Source: Flemingiibacterium sp045644145
GTDB taxonomy: Bacteria; Bacillota; Clostridia; Oscillospirales; CAG-272
DNA length: 20,701 nt
Direction: 5' to 3'
Assembly: GCA_045644145.1 (NCBI GenBank)
Contig: JAZRGK010000074.1
Location: 1 to 20,701, forward strand
Part shown: piece after piece, positions 1-8,165 of the stretch
How positions within the stretch are numbered: the stretch's first letter is position 1
Layout of the letters: each line of letters starts with the position of its first letter
Notes under the pieces: generated by a model
The model's input: the letters and a program-made list of their open reading frames with translations, nothing else
What the model was told of the DNA's origin: nothing
The model's database searches: none
Translations under genes and position numbers: made by a program

Positions 1-1
1 G

Positions 2-73
2 GCAATATCGGAGTTTTGCGGCTCTGAAATACTGTGTGCTCTTGCTGACTACTTGATTACAAGGAAAAAATAA
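2..73 (+). CDS. ispA: Polyprenyl (farnesyl/geranyl) diphosphate synthase, 3' end only
   Basis: Only the last 23 codons and the TAA stop at 71-73 lie in the window, in the frame starting at base 2. The peptide ends in ALADYLITRKK, which resembles the C-terminus of IspA-type farnesyl diphosphate synthases (an L-A-x-Y/L-I-x-R-x-K ending). In many Clostridia ispA sits directly upstream of a YuiD-type PAP2 gene and tlyA, as here, and the stop codon directly abuts the ATG of the next gene (74), suggesting translational coupling. The enzyme would condense IPP with allylic diphosphates to make the precursor of undecaprenyl phosphate. No catalytic DDxxD motif is visible because the body of the gene is outside the window, so the call depends on the tail and synteny. 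Confidence 0.55.
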   Translation, partial: AISEFCGSEILCALADYLITRKK

Positions 74-526
74 ATGAATTACGTTACGGAATTTTTTAGA
101 AACTATATTTTAGTTTGTGCTATCACCGGTTGGTTCTCGGCGCAATTTATAAAATGCATAAGATACATCGTAAAGCATAAAAGCTTCAACTTTGCACTGT
201 TAATGTCCTCGGGCGGTATGCCAAGCTCTCATTCGGCTACGGTAAGCGCACTTGTGGTTGCCGCCGCCAAATGCTGTGGTGCAGCTTCCCCGGAGTTTGC
301 GCTTGCGTTTATACTTGCTTTTATCGTTATGTACGATGCCGCAGGTGTACGACGTGCCGCAGGTGAGCAGGCTAAGGTTTTAAACCGGATCGCTCACGAT
401 ATTTCCATCGGCGACACGAAATACATGGACAAAAATCTCAAAGAGCTTATCGGTCATACCCCTCTGCAGGTAATAATGGGTGCACTGCTCGGTATTGCTA
501 TCGCGGTAATAATGCCGATATTTTGA
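74..526 (+). CDS. Divergent PAP2 family membrane protein (YuiD-like)
   Basis: A 150-residue protein with several hydrophobic helices (about residues 10-30, 55-75, 77-92 and 132-150). The family signature GGMPSSHSA lies at residues 47-55; it corresponds to the S-x-x-x-H part of the PAP2 phosphatase signature seen in the short 'divergent PAP2' family (YuiD of Bacillus). A second conserved block around residues 88-100 has a YDAAGVRRAAGEQA-type sequence. Related proteins are integral membrane proteins presumed to act on phospholipid or polyprenyl phosphates, but the substrate is not established. Placement next to the probable ispA tail is consistent with lipid-carrier metabolism, which is inference. 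The ATG at 74 is preceded by AAGGA about 7 nt upstream, inside the previous gene's end. Length is normal for the family. Confidence 0.85.
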   Translation: MNYVTEFFRNYILVCAITGWFSAQFIKCIRYIVKHKSFNFALLMSSGGMPSSHSATVSALVVAAAKCCGAASPEFALAFILAFIVMYDAAGVRRAAGEQAKVLNRIAHDISIGDTKYMDKNLKELIGHTPLQVIMGALLGIAIAVIMPIF

Positions 527-532
527 TAGGGT

Positions 533-1303
533 ATGCGAATAGACAAATACTTATTTGAGCGCGGGCTTGCCAAAAGCCGTGAGGCGGCAAAGCGCATGAT
601 AGACGAGGGAATCGTTACACTTGACGGGAAGACAGTTACCAAGGCATCCGCAGAGGTGTCGGAATCTGCCACCGTACGCATAGTGGGCGAAACCCTGCCC
701 TACGTCAGCCGCGGTGGACTTAAGCTTGAGAGGGCGATTGACACCTTCGGTATTGATGTCACCGGACTTGACTGTGTGGACATCGGTGCTTCCACTGGCG
801 GTTTTACCGACTGCCTGCTTAAACGCGGAGCGGCGCATGTGAGGTGCGTTGATGTAGGCCGCGCACAGCTTGATGCATCGCTTCTTTCGGATGAGCGTGT
901 TACTTCCTTTGAGGGGATAAATGCGCGGTATATTAAGCCGGAAGATATCGGCGGCACCTGCGATATGGCGGTATGCGACGTGTCGTTTATCTCCCTTACG
1001 CTTATCTTGTCGGCAGTTTCAGGACTACTCAATGAAAACGGGGGTTTTATCGCACTGATAAAGCCTCAGTTTGAAGCAGGTCGTGCTAATATCGGAAAAA
1101 AAGGAATCGTAAAAGACCGCGCCGTTCACGCAGAGGTAATAGAGCGCGTACTTAGTGCAGCATCAGATGTAGGTTTGAAATGCTTCGCCCTGACTGTTTC
1201 GCCAATTCTCGGCGGTGACGGAAACCGTGAATATCTTGCCGGATTCGATTCAAAAGGCGGATTCGATACGGCAAACATAAAAAAGATCGTGTATGACGCA
1301 TAA
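533..1303 (+). CDS. tlyA: TlyA family S4/FtsJ-type RNA methyltransferase
   Basis: A 256-residue protein with two domains. An N-terminal S4 RNA-binding domain spans about residues 1-62 (MRIDKYLFERGLAKSREAA start). A FtsJ/RrmJ-like Rossmann methyltransferase domain follows from about residue 63. The SAM-binding loop DIGASTGGFTD begins at D83; CDVSFIS (148-154) and KPQFEAG (177-183) are the other family blocks. TlyA enzymes in actinobacteria 2'-O-methylate cytidines in 16S and 23S rRNA; the clostridial homologues are annotated as TlyA family or haemolysin-like, and their exact target is inferred. The gene starts 6 nt after the PAP2 stop codon with only a weak GATAGGG ribosome site, so it is probably translationally coupled. 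In most clostridial genomes dxs sits immediately upstream, but here it is missing. Length fits the family (about 260-275). Confidence 0.93.
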   Translation: MRIDKYLFERGLAKSREAAKRMIDEGIVTLDGKTVTKASAEVSESATVRIVGETLPYVSRGGLKLERAIDTFGIDVTGLDCVDIGASTGGFTDCLLKRGAAHVRCVDVGRAQLDASLLSDERVTSFEGINARYIKPEDIGGTCDMAVCDVSFISLTLILSAVSGLLNENGGFIALIKPQFEAGRANIGKKGIVKDRAVHAEVIERVLSAASDVGLKCFALTVSPILGGDGNREYLAGFDSKGGFDTANIKKIVYDA

Positions 1304-1339
1304 TCCCCCTACTTAACGACAGATTAAGGTTGTGATTTT

Positions 1340-2197
1340 TTGAAAACTGTAGGAATATACACAAGCAGAGAAAACGACACAGATTTTCTCGGAACTCTGC
1401 GTGTACTGAATTCCTTTAATAATATTATCCCTGCCATGCATGCTTCCATTGAAAATAAGGTGCGCGCTGCCTTAGGAAATGAAATTTGTTCCGGAATATC
1501 CTTTATGGATGACGGTGACTTTTTCACAAAGCCCGATATTATGATCGTGTTGGGCGGTGACGGTACTATTCTTAAGGCGGCGAGAAGCTGTGCCGTGGGC
1601 GGCGTACCGATTCTCGGAATAAATCTCGGAAGAATCGGCTATATGGCTGAGCTTGAGCTTGATGAGCTTCATATGCTTGATCGAATATGCACCGGCGATT
1701 ACAAAGTGGAACGGCGCATGATGCTTGAAGCCGATATCGGCGGCGAGCGTTTGTTTGCGCTGAACGAAGCTGTTGTAGGCGGAGCGTCCATATTCCGTAT
1801 TGTTGAAATAGAGCTTTACTGCGACGAAAATCCGGTCAACCGTTACAGAGCGGACGGTCTTATAGCCTCGACTCCTACCGGTTCTACCGCTTATTCCATG
1901 TCTGCCGGCGGCGCGGTGGTAGATCCGCGCATGGAAGCACTGCTTATAACGCCTATATGCTCACATTCCCTTAACGCCACCCCTCTCGTATTTTCGGCCG
2001 AATCCGAGCTTCGGGTAAAAAACATATCATCACGGGAAGAAAAGCTGTATATAAACATCGACGGATGTGAGATGCGCACACTATCGCTTGGCGAGTCGGT
2101 GTGCTTTCGCAGATCCTCTGAAGCTGTCAGCTTCATAAGGCTAAAAGACGGCGGATTTTACGATGTTCTAAGGCACAAAATGGCCGATCAGCACTAA
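1340..2197 (+). CDS. nadK: NAD kinase
   Basis: A 285-residue ATP-NAD kinase that phosphorylates NAD+ to NADP+ in the cytoplasm. The diagnostic motifs are present in order: GGDGT at residues 72-76 (nucleotide-binding), NLGRIGY shortly after, N142-E143 (NE motif), TPTGSTAYS starting at T178, a C-terminal-lobe ITPICSHSLNATPLV stretch, and NIDG near residue 250. The start is a TTG at 1340, chosen because no in-frame ATG or GTG precedes the conserved first strand (KTVGIYTS) and an AAGG element lies at 1326-1329. The gene follows tlyA by 36 bp and precedes argR by 17 bp, the standard clostridial order tlyA-nadK-argR-recN. Nothing is missing from the active site. Confidence 0.96.
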   Translation: MKTVGIYTSRENDTDFLGTLRVLNSFNNIIPAMHASIENKVRAALGNEICSGISFMDDGDFFTKPDIMIVLGGDGTILKAARSCAVGGVPILGINLGRIGYMAELELDELHMLDRICTGDYKVERRMMLEADIGGERLFALNEAVVGGASIFRIVEIELYCDENPVNRYRADGLIASTPTGSTAYSMSAGGAVVDPRMEALLITPICSHSLNATPLVFSAESELRVKNISSREEKLYINIDGCEMRTLSLGESVCFRRSSEAVSFIRLKDGGFYDVLRHKMADQH

Positions 2198-2214
2198 GGA
2201 GTGATAAATTAAGC

Positions 2215-2673
2215 ATGAAATACAATCGTCAGGCGGAAATAATGTCCATTATCGGAAGCGCTCAGGTTGAAACTCAAGAGGAGCTTTCCGAGCATTTGAA
2301 GCAACGCGGATATATGGTAACACAAGCTACGATTTCAAGAGATATCCGCGAAATGAAGCTTGTTAAGGTGGCAGGAAGCGGCGGAAAATATTTTTACGCC
2401 ATGCCGCATAAAGAGGAAAACGGTATAAGCCAAAGAGCAAAGAATCTGCTCATTGAAACCGTTGAAAATGTTGACAAAGCCAACAATATCGCGGTTATCA
2501 AGACCTGTGCCGGCATGGCTCAGGGTGCGGCCGCCGCAATCGACTCTATGGGTCGGGCGGACATCGTGGGAAGCGTGGCAGGTGACGACACCATCATAAT
2601 TGTGATGCGTACAAACGATGCGGCGCAGTCACTTTGCGATACTCTCCTTGAAATAGTAAACAGCGGAAGATAA
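2215..2673 (+). CDS. argR: Arginine repressor ArgR
   Basis: A 152-residue transcription regulator of arginine biosynthesis and catabolism. The N-terminal winged helix-turn-helix covers about residues 1-70, with the recognition segment TQATISRDIREMKLVKV typical of ArgR/AhrC. The C-terminal oligomerisation and arginine-binding domain covers about residues 78-152 and carries GDDTI at 123-127, whose aspartates contact L-arginine in characterised ArgR hexamers. The ATG at 2215 is served by AAGGAG at 2196-2201, which overlaps the nadK stop codon. The spacing of about 13 nt is long but no better in-frame start exists. ArgR next to recN is a conserved Bacillota arrangement and does not imply that the neighbours are arginine genes. 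No obvious ARG box was recognised in the window. Confidence 0.96.
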   Translation: MKYNRQAEIMSIIGSAQVETQEELSEHLKQRGYMVTQATISRDIREMKLVKVAGSGGKYFYAMPHKEENGISQRAKNLLIETVENVDKANNIAVIKTCAGMAQGAAAAIDSMGRADIVGSVAGDDTIIIVMRTNDAAQSLCDTLLEIVNSGR

Positions 2674-2700
2674 TTTCCCATTTGAAAGGCGGTGATGCGG

Positions 2701-4392
2701 TTGCTGTACTCACTTCATATCGAAAATATAGCCGTCATAAAATCCGCGAGCATTGATTTTAACAGCGGTTTTACCGTGCTCACCGGCGAAACCGGCGCGG
2801 GAAAATCCATAATAATCGACAGTATCAACTTAATATGCGGCGCAAAGCAATCAAGGGAGCTGATACGAAGCGGCGAAGAAATCGCAAGGGTTTCCGCGGT
2901 GTTCGGCGAGCTTTCTGATTCTGCCGTATCGGCACTTGATGAGCTTGGCATACCGCCGGACGAGGACGGAATGGTAATGTTTGAACGCACCCTTACGGCA
3001 TCGGGGAAATCCACGGCAAGGGTAAACGGCAGAACAATACCGCTGACGCTTCAGAGAGAAGCCATGAAGCATCTTATCGGCATACACGGTCAGCATGACA
3101 ATATGGCGCTACTTATGCCGGAGAATCATGTTTCCTACCTGGACGAGTTTGCCGATGCCGCGACGGAGCTTCTTGAATATGGAAAGAGCTACGAGCGGTA
3201 CTGCGAGTTGAACAGACGGATCGCGGAGCTTACGGCAAATGAGCGTGAGAAAGCTCAAAAGCTTGAATTTCTTAAGTATCAGATAGATGAAATTGAAGCT
3301 GTAAAATTAAAGCCGGGCGAGGAAGAAATGCTCCTTGCAAGGCGCACAAAGCTGCAAAACAGCGAAAAGATCGCCATGCTCTCGGATACGGTATATTCAC
3401 TTATTTACCGCAACGAAAAAGGCACAGCGGCGCTTGATAAGATAAAAAAAGCAGGGCGTGCGCTTGAATCCTTGGCACCTGTAATGGATGATGCGGATTC
3501 GCTTATTTCGAGGCTTGACGCCGCAGTTTGCGAGCTTGAGGATATCGCTCTTACTGTGGACGCTCTCCGCGAGGCGGAAGGTGATGATCCCACCGCAGAG
3601 CTTGACAAGGTAGAAACAAGACTCGACAAGATATCCCGTATCGAAAGGAAATACGGCGACACAGTCGCAGATGTGCTGACGTTCTTAGGTAACGCCAAGG
3701 CAGAGCTTGAAAACATCGAGCTTGCGGAAGAAAAGCTTGCCGATGCGGTGAGTGAGAAAGAAGCGCTTTTAAGCATTATGGTGAAACAGGCGGCTGTGCT
3801 TTCGGATAAGCGAAGATCAGCGGCGAAGCGGCTTGAAGATGAGATCATCAGAGAGCTTTCCTATCTTGAAATGGGCGGTGTCAGCTTCTCTGTATCAATA
3901 GTCCATCGGATCGGGGCTGACGGGAGTGTCGACTATGGTAAAAACGGCGCAGACGATATTGAATTCATGATATCCACCAACAAGGGTGAGCCGTTAAAGC
4001 CTCTTGTAAAGATTGCATCCGGCGGTGAGCTTTCAAGAATAATGCTTGCCATAAAAACGGTGCTTGCGGAAAAAGATTCCCCCGGCACACTGATATTCGA
4101 CGAGGTTGACACGGGCGTGTCCGGAAAAACCTCGGAGAAGATTGGCATAAAGCTAAGGGAGCTTTCAAAGCTTGGCGGTCAGGTGCTGTGCGTTACCCAC
4201 TCCGCACAGATAGCCGCAAGGGCAGAAAATCACTACCTCATACAAAAGCGTGAGGCAGACGGCAGAGTATCAACTTCTGTAACACCGCTTTCCGAGGATG
4301 GCAGAGTGGCGGAAGTTGCCCGAATAATGGGCGGTATAAACATTACCGATAAGCTGATGGAAACCGCAAGAGAAATGATAAACGAAAAATAA
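2701..4392 (+). CDS. recN: DNA repair protein RecN (SMC-like ATPase)
   Basis: A SMC-like ATPase of about 563 residues acting early in double-strand-break repair. From the TTG start used here, Walker A GETGAGKS lies at residues 29-36, the ABC signature block SGGELSR near residue 440, and Walker B LIFDEVD at 464-470. Two coiled-coil arms occupy the middle (about residues 155-375, rich in Glu, Lys and Leu). Start choice: GTG 2692 and ATG 2695 are in frame but overlap or touch the ribosome site AAAGGCGGTGA (2685-2695). TTG 2701 is correctly spaced and gives the usual RecN N-terminus (M-L-x-x-L-x-I-x-N). It lies 27 bp after argR, probably in the same operon. Length is normal (about 550-570). Confidence 0.94.
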   Translation: MLYSLHIENIAVIKSASIDFNSGFTVLTGETGAGKSIIIDSINLICGAKQSRELIRSGEEIARVSAVFGELSDSAVSALDELGIPPDEDGMVMFERTLTASGKSTARVNGRTIPLTLQREAMKHLIGIHGQHDNMALLMPENHVSYLDEFADAATELLEYGKSYERYCELNRRIAELTANEREKAQKLEFLKYQIDEIEAVKLKPGEEEMLLARRTKLQNSEKIAMLSDTVYSLIYRNEKGTAALDKIKKAGRALESLAPVMDDADSLISRLDAAVCELEDIALTVDALREAEGDDPTAELDKVETRLDKISRIERKYGDTVADVLTFLGNAKAELENIELAEEKLADAVSEKEALLSIMVKQAAVLSDKRRSAAKRLEDEIIRELSYLEMGGVSFSVSIVHRIGADGSVDYGKNGADDIEFMISTNKGEPLKPLVKIASGGELSRIMLAIKTVLAEKDSPGTLIFDEVDTGVSGKTSEKIGIKLRELSKLGGQVLCVTHSAQIAARAENHYLIQKREADGRVSTSVTPLSEDGRVAEVARIMGGINITDKLMETAREMINEK

Positions 4393-4426
4393 AAACTTTA
4401 TTATAAAACTATAAGGAGATACAAAA

Positions 4427-5635
4427 ATGCAGTTATACGAAGAACTTATTGAACGCGGTCTTATCGCGCAGGTGACAGACGAGGAGCATATCCGTGAGAT
4501 GATAAATAACGGTAAGGCTACATTCTACATCGGCTTTGACTGTACAGCAGATTCCCTTACCGCAGGTCACTTTATGGCGCTTACTCTTATGAAGCGTCTG
4601 CAGATGGCAGGCAACAAGCCTATTGCCCTTATTGGCGGCGGCACAACTATGATCGGTGACCCTTCCGGAAGAACCGATATGAGAAAGATGCTCACCAAAG
4701 AGGATATCGATCACAACGCCGAGTGCTTCAAGCGTCAGATGGAGAGATTCATCGAATTCGGCGAGGGCAAGGCTATGATGGTAAACAACGCCGAATGGCT
4801 CTTAAATCTCAATTACGTTGAGCTTCTCCGTGAAGTAGGCGCTTGCTTCTCTGTCAACAACATGTTAAGAGCAGAGTGCTACAAGCAGAGAATGGAAAAG
4901 GGACTTTCCTTCCTTGAATTCAACTACATGATCATGCAGTCCTACGACTTCTACTACATGTTCCAGAAATACGGATGCAACATGGAGTTCGGCGGCGACG
5001 ATCAGTGGTCCAACATGCTTGGCGGCACCGAGCTTATCAGAAAGAAGCTGGGCAAGGATGCATACGCTATGACTATCACCCTTCTCACAGACTCTAACGG
5101 TAAGAAGATGGGTAAGACTGCGGGCAACGCCGTATGGCTTGATCCCAACAAGACCTCTCCCTTCGATTTCTTCCAGTATTGGAGAAACGTAGGCGATGCG
5201 GACGTACTTAAATGCATCCGTATGCTTACATTCCTGCCCATGGAGCAGATCCGCGAGATGAACGGCTGGGAAGGCGCACAGCTTAACAAGGCTAAGGAAA
5301 TCCTCGCATACGAGCTTACCAACATGGTTCACGGAAAAGAGGAAGCTGACAAGGCTCTCGAGGCGGCACGCGCGGTATTCTCCGGCGGCGGCTCCAGCGA
5401 GAATATGCCTACCACCGAGGTAGAGGCTGCGGACACCACCGTTGTTGATCTGCTTGTTGCAGGCAAGCTTGCTCCCTCAAAGGGTGAGGCAAAGCGCCTT
5501 ATTCAGCAGGGCGGTATCTCAGTGGACGACGTCAAGGTAGAGCGCTTCGATGCAGTAGTGGAAGCCGCTAAACTTAAAGACGGCGTTATCATCAAAAAGG
5601 GTAAGAAAGTATTCCACAAGTTCATCGCGAGATGA
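4427..5635 (+). CDS. tyrS: Tyrosyl-tRNA synthetase
   Basis: A 402-residue class Ib synthetase charging tRNA-Tyr. The HIGH-type motif appears as A46-G-H-F49 and the KMSKS loop as K227-M-G-K-T231, both variants seen in the bacterial TyrS subgroup with the longer anticodon domain. The tyrosine pocket blocks YDFYYMFQKYG and GGDDQWSNMLGG lie between them. A C-terminal S4 RNA-binding domain spans about residues 335-400 (APSKGEAKRLIQQGGISV region). The start ATG at 4427 has a strong AAGGAG 8-9 nt upstream. The 34-bp gap after recN is far too short for a T-box leader, so expression must depend on upstream transcription or a short local promoter. Codon choice (many AAG, AAC, CTC, ATC) is more biased than in adjacent genes, as expected for a highly expressed protein. 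Confidence 0.97.
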   Translation: MQLYEELIERGLIAQVTDEEHIREMINNGKATFYIGFDCTADSLTAGHFMALTLMKRLQMAGNKPIALIGGGTTMIGDPSGRTDMRKMLTKEDIDHNAECFKRQMERFIEFGEGKAMMVNNAEWLLNLNYVELLREVGACFSVNNMLRAECYKQRMEKGLSFLEFNYMIMQSYDFYYMFQKYGCNMEFGGDDQWSNMLGGTELIRKKLGKDAYAMTITLLTDSNGKKMGKTAGNAVWLDPNKTSPFDFFQYWRNVGDADVLKCIRMLTFLPMEQIREMNGWEGAQLNKAKEILAYELTNMVHGKEEADKALEAARAVFSGGGSSENMPTTEVEAADTTVVDLLVAGKLAPSKGEAKRLIQQGGISVDDVKVERFDAVVEAAKLKDGVIIKKGKKVFHKFIAR

Positions 5636-6324
5636 AAAGATACAAGACACTGCTTTTCGATGCCGATATGACGCTGTTCGATTTCGATGCGGCGGAAAAG
5701 TCCGCTTTCGGTATAGTAATGCGGGATTTCGGCATACAATATGATGATGCGGCGTTTTCGTGCTACAAAGAAATAAATAAGAAGCTTTGGGATGAATATG
5801 GGCGCGGCGAGATAACTAAGGAGTTTCTGCAAGCGGAAAGATTCGGGCGTTTTCTTGCCACCCTTTCCCCCGTACCGGATTTAAGCGGTGATACCGTAAA
5901 TATGGCATATGTGGATGCCCTTGCGGATTCATCGGAGCTTTTTGATGGTGCGGCAGAGCTTTGCAAGGCGCTTTCGCAGCGTTTTGAAATGTACATTGTT
6001 ACAAACGGCGTGTCACACACTCAGAAAAAGCGCTTTTTTGCATCTCCCATACGGAATTTCTTCAAGGATATCTTCGTTTCAGAGGATGCAGGCGCTCCAA
6101 AACCGATGAAAGCGTATTTTGACTATGTTTTTTTCCATATCGGTGCGGAAAAACGCGCAGATGCGTTGATAATCGGCGATTCGCTGTCAAGCGATATCGC
6201 AGGCGGCATCACGGCAGGCATTGATACCGTGTGGTATAACCCCACGGGTATCAAAAACACCTCGGATTTTGTGCCCACATACGAGGTTAAGAGCTACGCA
6301 GAGCTTCTTACTCTGCTTTCATAA
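5632..6324 (+). CDS. YjjG-type HAD hydrolase (probable noncanonical nucleotidase)
   Basis: A 230-residue HAD-superfamily phosphatase. Motif I is FDADMT with nucleophile D10 and acid/base D12; the usual residue after D12 is Asp or Asn, here Met13. A helical cap follows, about residues 20-90. Motif II VTNG sits near residue 123, the motif III lysine in APKPMKAYFDYV, and motif IV in IGDSLSSDI near residue 180. The arrangement and the LFDFD stretch after motif I match the YjjG/YfnB group, which dephosphorylates noncanonical pyrimidine nucleotides in E. coli; the substrate here is inferred. Its ATG overlaps the tyrS stop codon (ATGA), indicating translational coupling. Length is normal. Confidence 0.88.
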   Translation: MKRYKTLLFDADMTLFDFDAAEKSAFGIVMRDFGIQYDDAAFSCYKEINKKLWDEYGRGEITKEFLQAERFGRFLATLSPVPDLSGDTVNMAYVDALADSSELFDGAAELCKALSQRFEMYIVTNGVSHTQKKRFFASPIRNFFKDIFVSEDAGAPKPMKAYFDYVFFHIGAEKRADALIIGDSLSSDIAGGITAGIDTVWYNPTGIKNTSDFVPTYEVKSYAELLTLLS

Positions 6325-6346
6325 CTAAAGTTAAAAAGGAGTGCGT

Positions 6347-7252
6347 ATGGACTACAAATCCGCGGCTTTACGCCTTAAGGAACAGAAAATTGAATACGGT
6401 GAAAATGTTGTCCTTGCGCAGTACACAACATTCCGCATAGGCGGCGCGGCAAAGCTTGCGGTATTTCCGAAAAATATCAGCGAGGCGTGTGCGGTATTGA
6501 AGCTGATGCGTGATGAGGGAATAAGAGTCCTCGTTATAGGAAACGGCTCAAATCTACTTGTATCCGACAACGGCTTTGACGGCGCGGCAGTGATACTTTC
6601 GGGCATGCGCAATGTAAGCTTTGACGGCTGTACCATCAGGGCGGATGCCGGTGTTCCGCTGACCAGACTTGCTTTGGAAGCATCAAAGCGATCACTGACC
6701 GGTCTTGAATTCGCGTATGGAATTCCCGGAAGCGTGGGCGGCGCGGTTTATATGAACGCAGGCGCATACGGCGGCGAAATGTCGCAGGTGATTGTGTCGA
6801 GCACATACTATGATCCGGAGAGCAGAGATATATGCGAGCTTTCCTCGTCAAACCACGACTTTCGTTACCGCCACAGCTCGTATATGGAAAACGGTCGGAT
6901 CATCCTTTCAGCAGAGTTCCGACTGGAAGACGGCGACAAAGATGTTATCACCGCCAAAATGAACGAGCTTATGTCAAGACGGCGAGATAAACAACCCCTC
7001 GAATATCCCAGCGCAGGAAGCGTGTTTAAGAGGGGTAACGGCTTTATCACAGCGCAGGCAATAGACGAAGCCGGATTAAAAGGCAGGAGAGTAGGCGGTG
7101 CCGAGGTTTCCCAAAAGCACGCCGGATTTATAGTAAACCTGGGCGGTGCCACAGCAGGAGATGTTCTTTCGCTAATTAAAATCATAAAAGCCGAAGTCCT
7201 TGAAAAATTCGGATACGAAATAGAATGTGAGATCAGATATATTGGCGGCTGA
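6347..7252 (+). CDS. murB: UDP-N-acetylenolpyruvoylglucosamine reductase MurB
   Basis: A 301-residue FAD enzyme that reduces UDP-GlcNAc-enolpyruvate with NADPH to UDP-MurNAc, the second committed step of peptidoglycan precursor synthesis. FAD-binding blocks: RIGG from R30, GNGSNLLVS from G65, and GIPGSVGGAVYMNAGAYGGE around 125-144. The catalytic serine is S225 in SAGSVFKR, and the C-terminal catalytic glutamate is E295 in the ECEIRYIG ending. The lack of the extra loop of E. coli MurB places it in the shorter type II group. Start: ATG 6347, with AAAAGGAG ending 5 nt before it; the upstream in-frame GTG at 6341 overlaps that site and is rejected. It begins 22 bp after the HAD gene and precedes rapZ by 20 bp. 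Confidence 0.96.
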   Translation: MDYKSAALRLKEQKIEYGENVVLAQYTTFRIGGAAKLAVFPKNISEACAVLKLMRDEGIRVLVIGNGSNLLVSDNGFDGAAVILSGMRNVSFDGCTIRADAGVPLTRLALEASKRSLTGLEFAYGIPGSVGGAVYMNAGAYGGEMSQVIVSSTYYDPESRDICELSSSNHDFRYRHSSYMENGRIILSAEFRLEDGDKDVITAKMNELMSRRRDKQPLEYPSAGSVFKRGNGFITAQAIDEAGLKGRRVGGAEVSQKHAGFIVNLGGATAGDVLSLIKIIKAEVLEKFGYEIECEIRYIGG

Positions 7253-7272
7253 TTGCCAAATGGGTGGAAACA

Positions 7273-8130
7273 ATGGAATTTTTAATTATAACGGGCATGT
7301 CGGGTGCAGGAAAATCTCAGGCGGCAAATACGCTTGAGGATCTTGGATGGTACTGCATAGACAATATGCCGGCACAGCTTATCTTGAAGTTCGCGGAGCT
7401 TTACAGTGCGGCTTCCGGTAAAATCGAAAAAGTGGCATTCGTCATGGATATAAGAGGCGAGGCGGAGTTCGGCACGCTGTTTTCCGAGCTTGACATCCTT
7501 CGCGCACGCGGTTTTAACTGCAGGACCGTGTTCCTCGACTGCTCCGACGATGTTATCATCAGCCGATATAAGTTCACGCGCCGTACCCATCCGCTTGTTG
7601 CCGCAAACGGCATGAGCATTACCGAAGCCCTTAAGGCAGAGCGTGGAATTTTATCCGCCGCGGCTTCACGGGCTGATTACAGCATTGATACCACCAAGAT
7701 GACCCCTGCCCAGCTTAAGGAAAAAATGTGCGCTATAGCAAATAATGATACGGTTAGCGGATTGCTTGTTACCTGCATGTCTTTCGGCTTTAAGCACGGT
7801 GCGGCAAGCGAGGCAGACCTTGTATTTGATGTAAGATGCTTCCCTAACCCTTATTACTACGATGAGCTTAAGGCACATACGGGACTTGAAGCATGTGTGC
7901 GCGATTTTGTGTTTTCCCACGAGGAAACATTAAAGTTCACCGATAAGCTTTACGATATGATCGACTATTTGCTTCCGCTCTACCGTAGTGAGGGTAAAGC
8001 ACAGCTTATTATTGCCATCGGCTGTACGGGCGGCAAGCATCGCTCTGTAGCTATAACAGAGGCGCTGGCTTCACATATCAAAAAAGCCGGCTACAACACG
8101 GTGACAATTCACCGGGATATAACTAAGTAA
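7273..8130 (+). CDS. rapZ: RapZ family P-loop nucleotide-binding protein (YvcJ)
   Basis: A 285-residue protein of the RapZ/YvcJ family. The Walker A motif GMSGAGKS lies at residues 8-15, followed by CIDNMPAQL, the family's second block. The C-terminal domain holds the CTGGKHRSVAI signature (about 256-266). In E. coli RapZ senses glucosamine-6-phosphate and presents GlmZ sRNA to RNase E; in Bacillus YvcJ is a GTPase/ATPase linked to competence, so the exact role here is not settled. Start: ATG 7273 with a GGGTGGA site upstream; the in-frame GTG 7264 overlaps it. The usual partner yvcK is missing between this gene and whiA. Confidence 0.95.
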   Translation: MEFLIITGMSGAGKSQAANTLEDLGWYCIDNMPAQLILKFAELYSAASGKIEKVAFVMDIRGEAEFGTLFSELDILRARGFNCRTVFLDCSDDVIISRYKFTRRTHPLVAANGMSITEALKAERGILSAAASRADYSIDTTKMTPAQLKEKMCAIANNDTVSGLLVTCMSFGFKHGAASEADLVFDVRCFPNPYYYDELKAHTGLEACVRDFVFSHEETLKFTDKLYDMIDYLLPLYRSEGKAQLIIAIGCTGGKHRSVAITEALASHIKKAGYNTVTIHRDITK

Positions 8131-8165
8131 ACTGTCAGGTATATCCCGACAGCTTGGGAGATAAA

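Noticed and set aside
8113..8152. Small inverted repeats in the rapZ-whiA gap as a terminator
   Set aside because: The stems are short and no U-tract follows; whiA is probably co-transcribed with rapZ.
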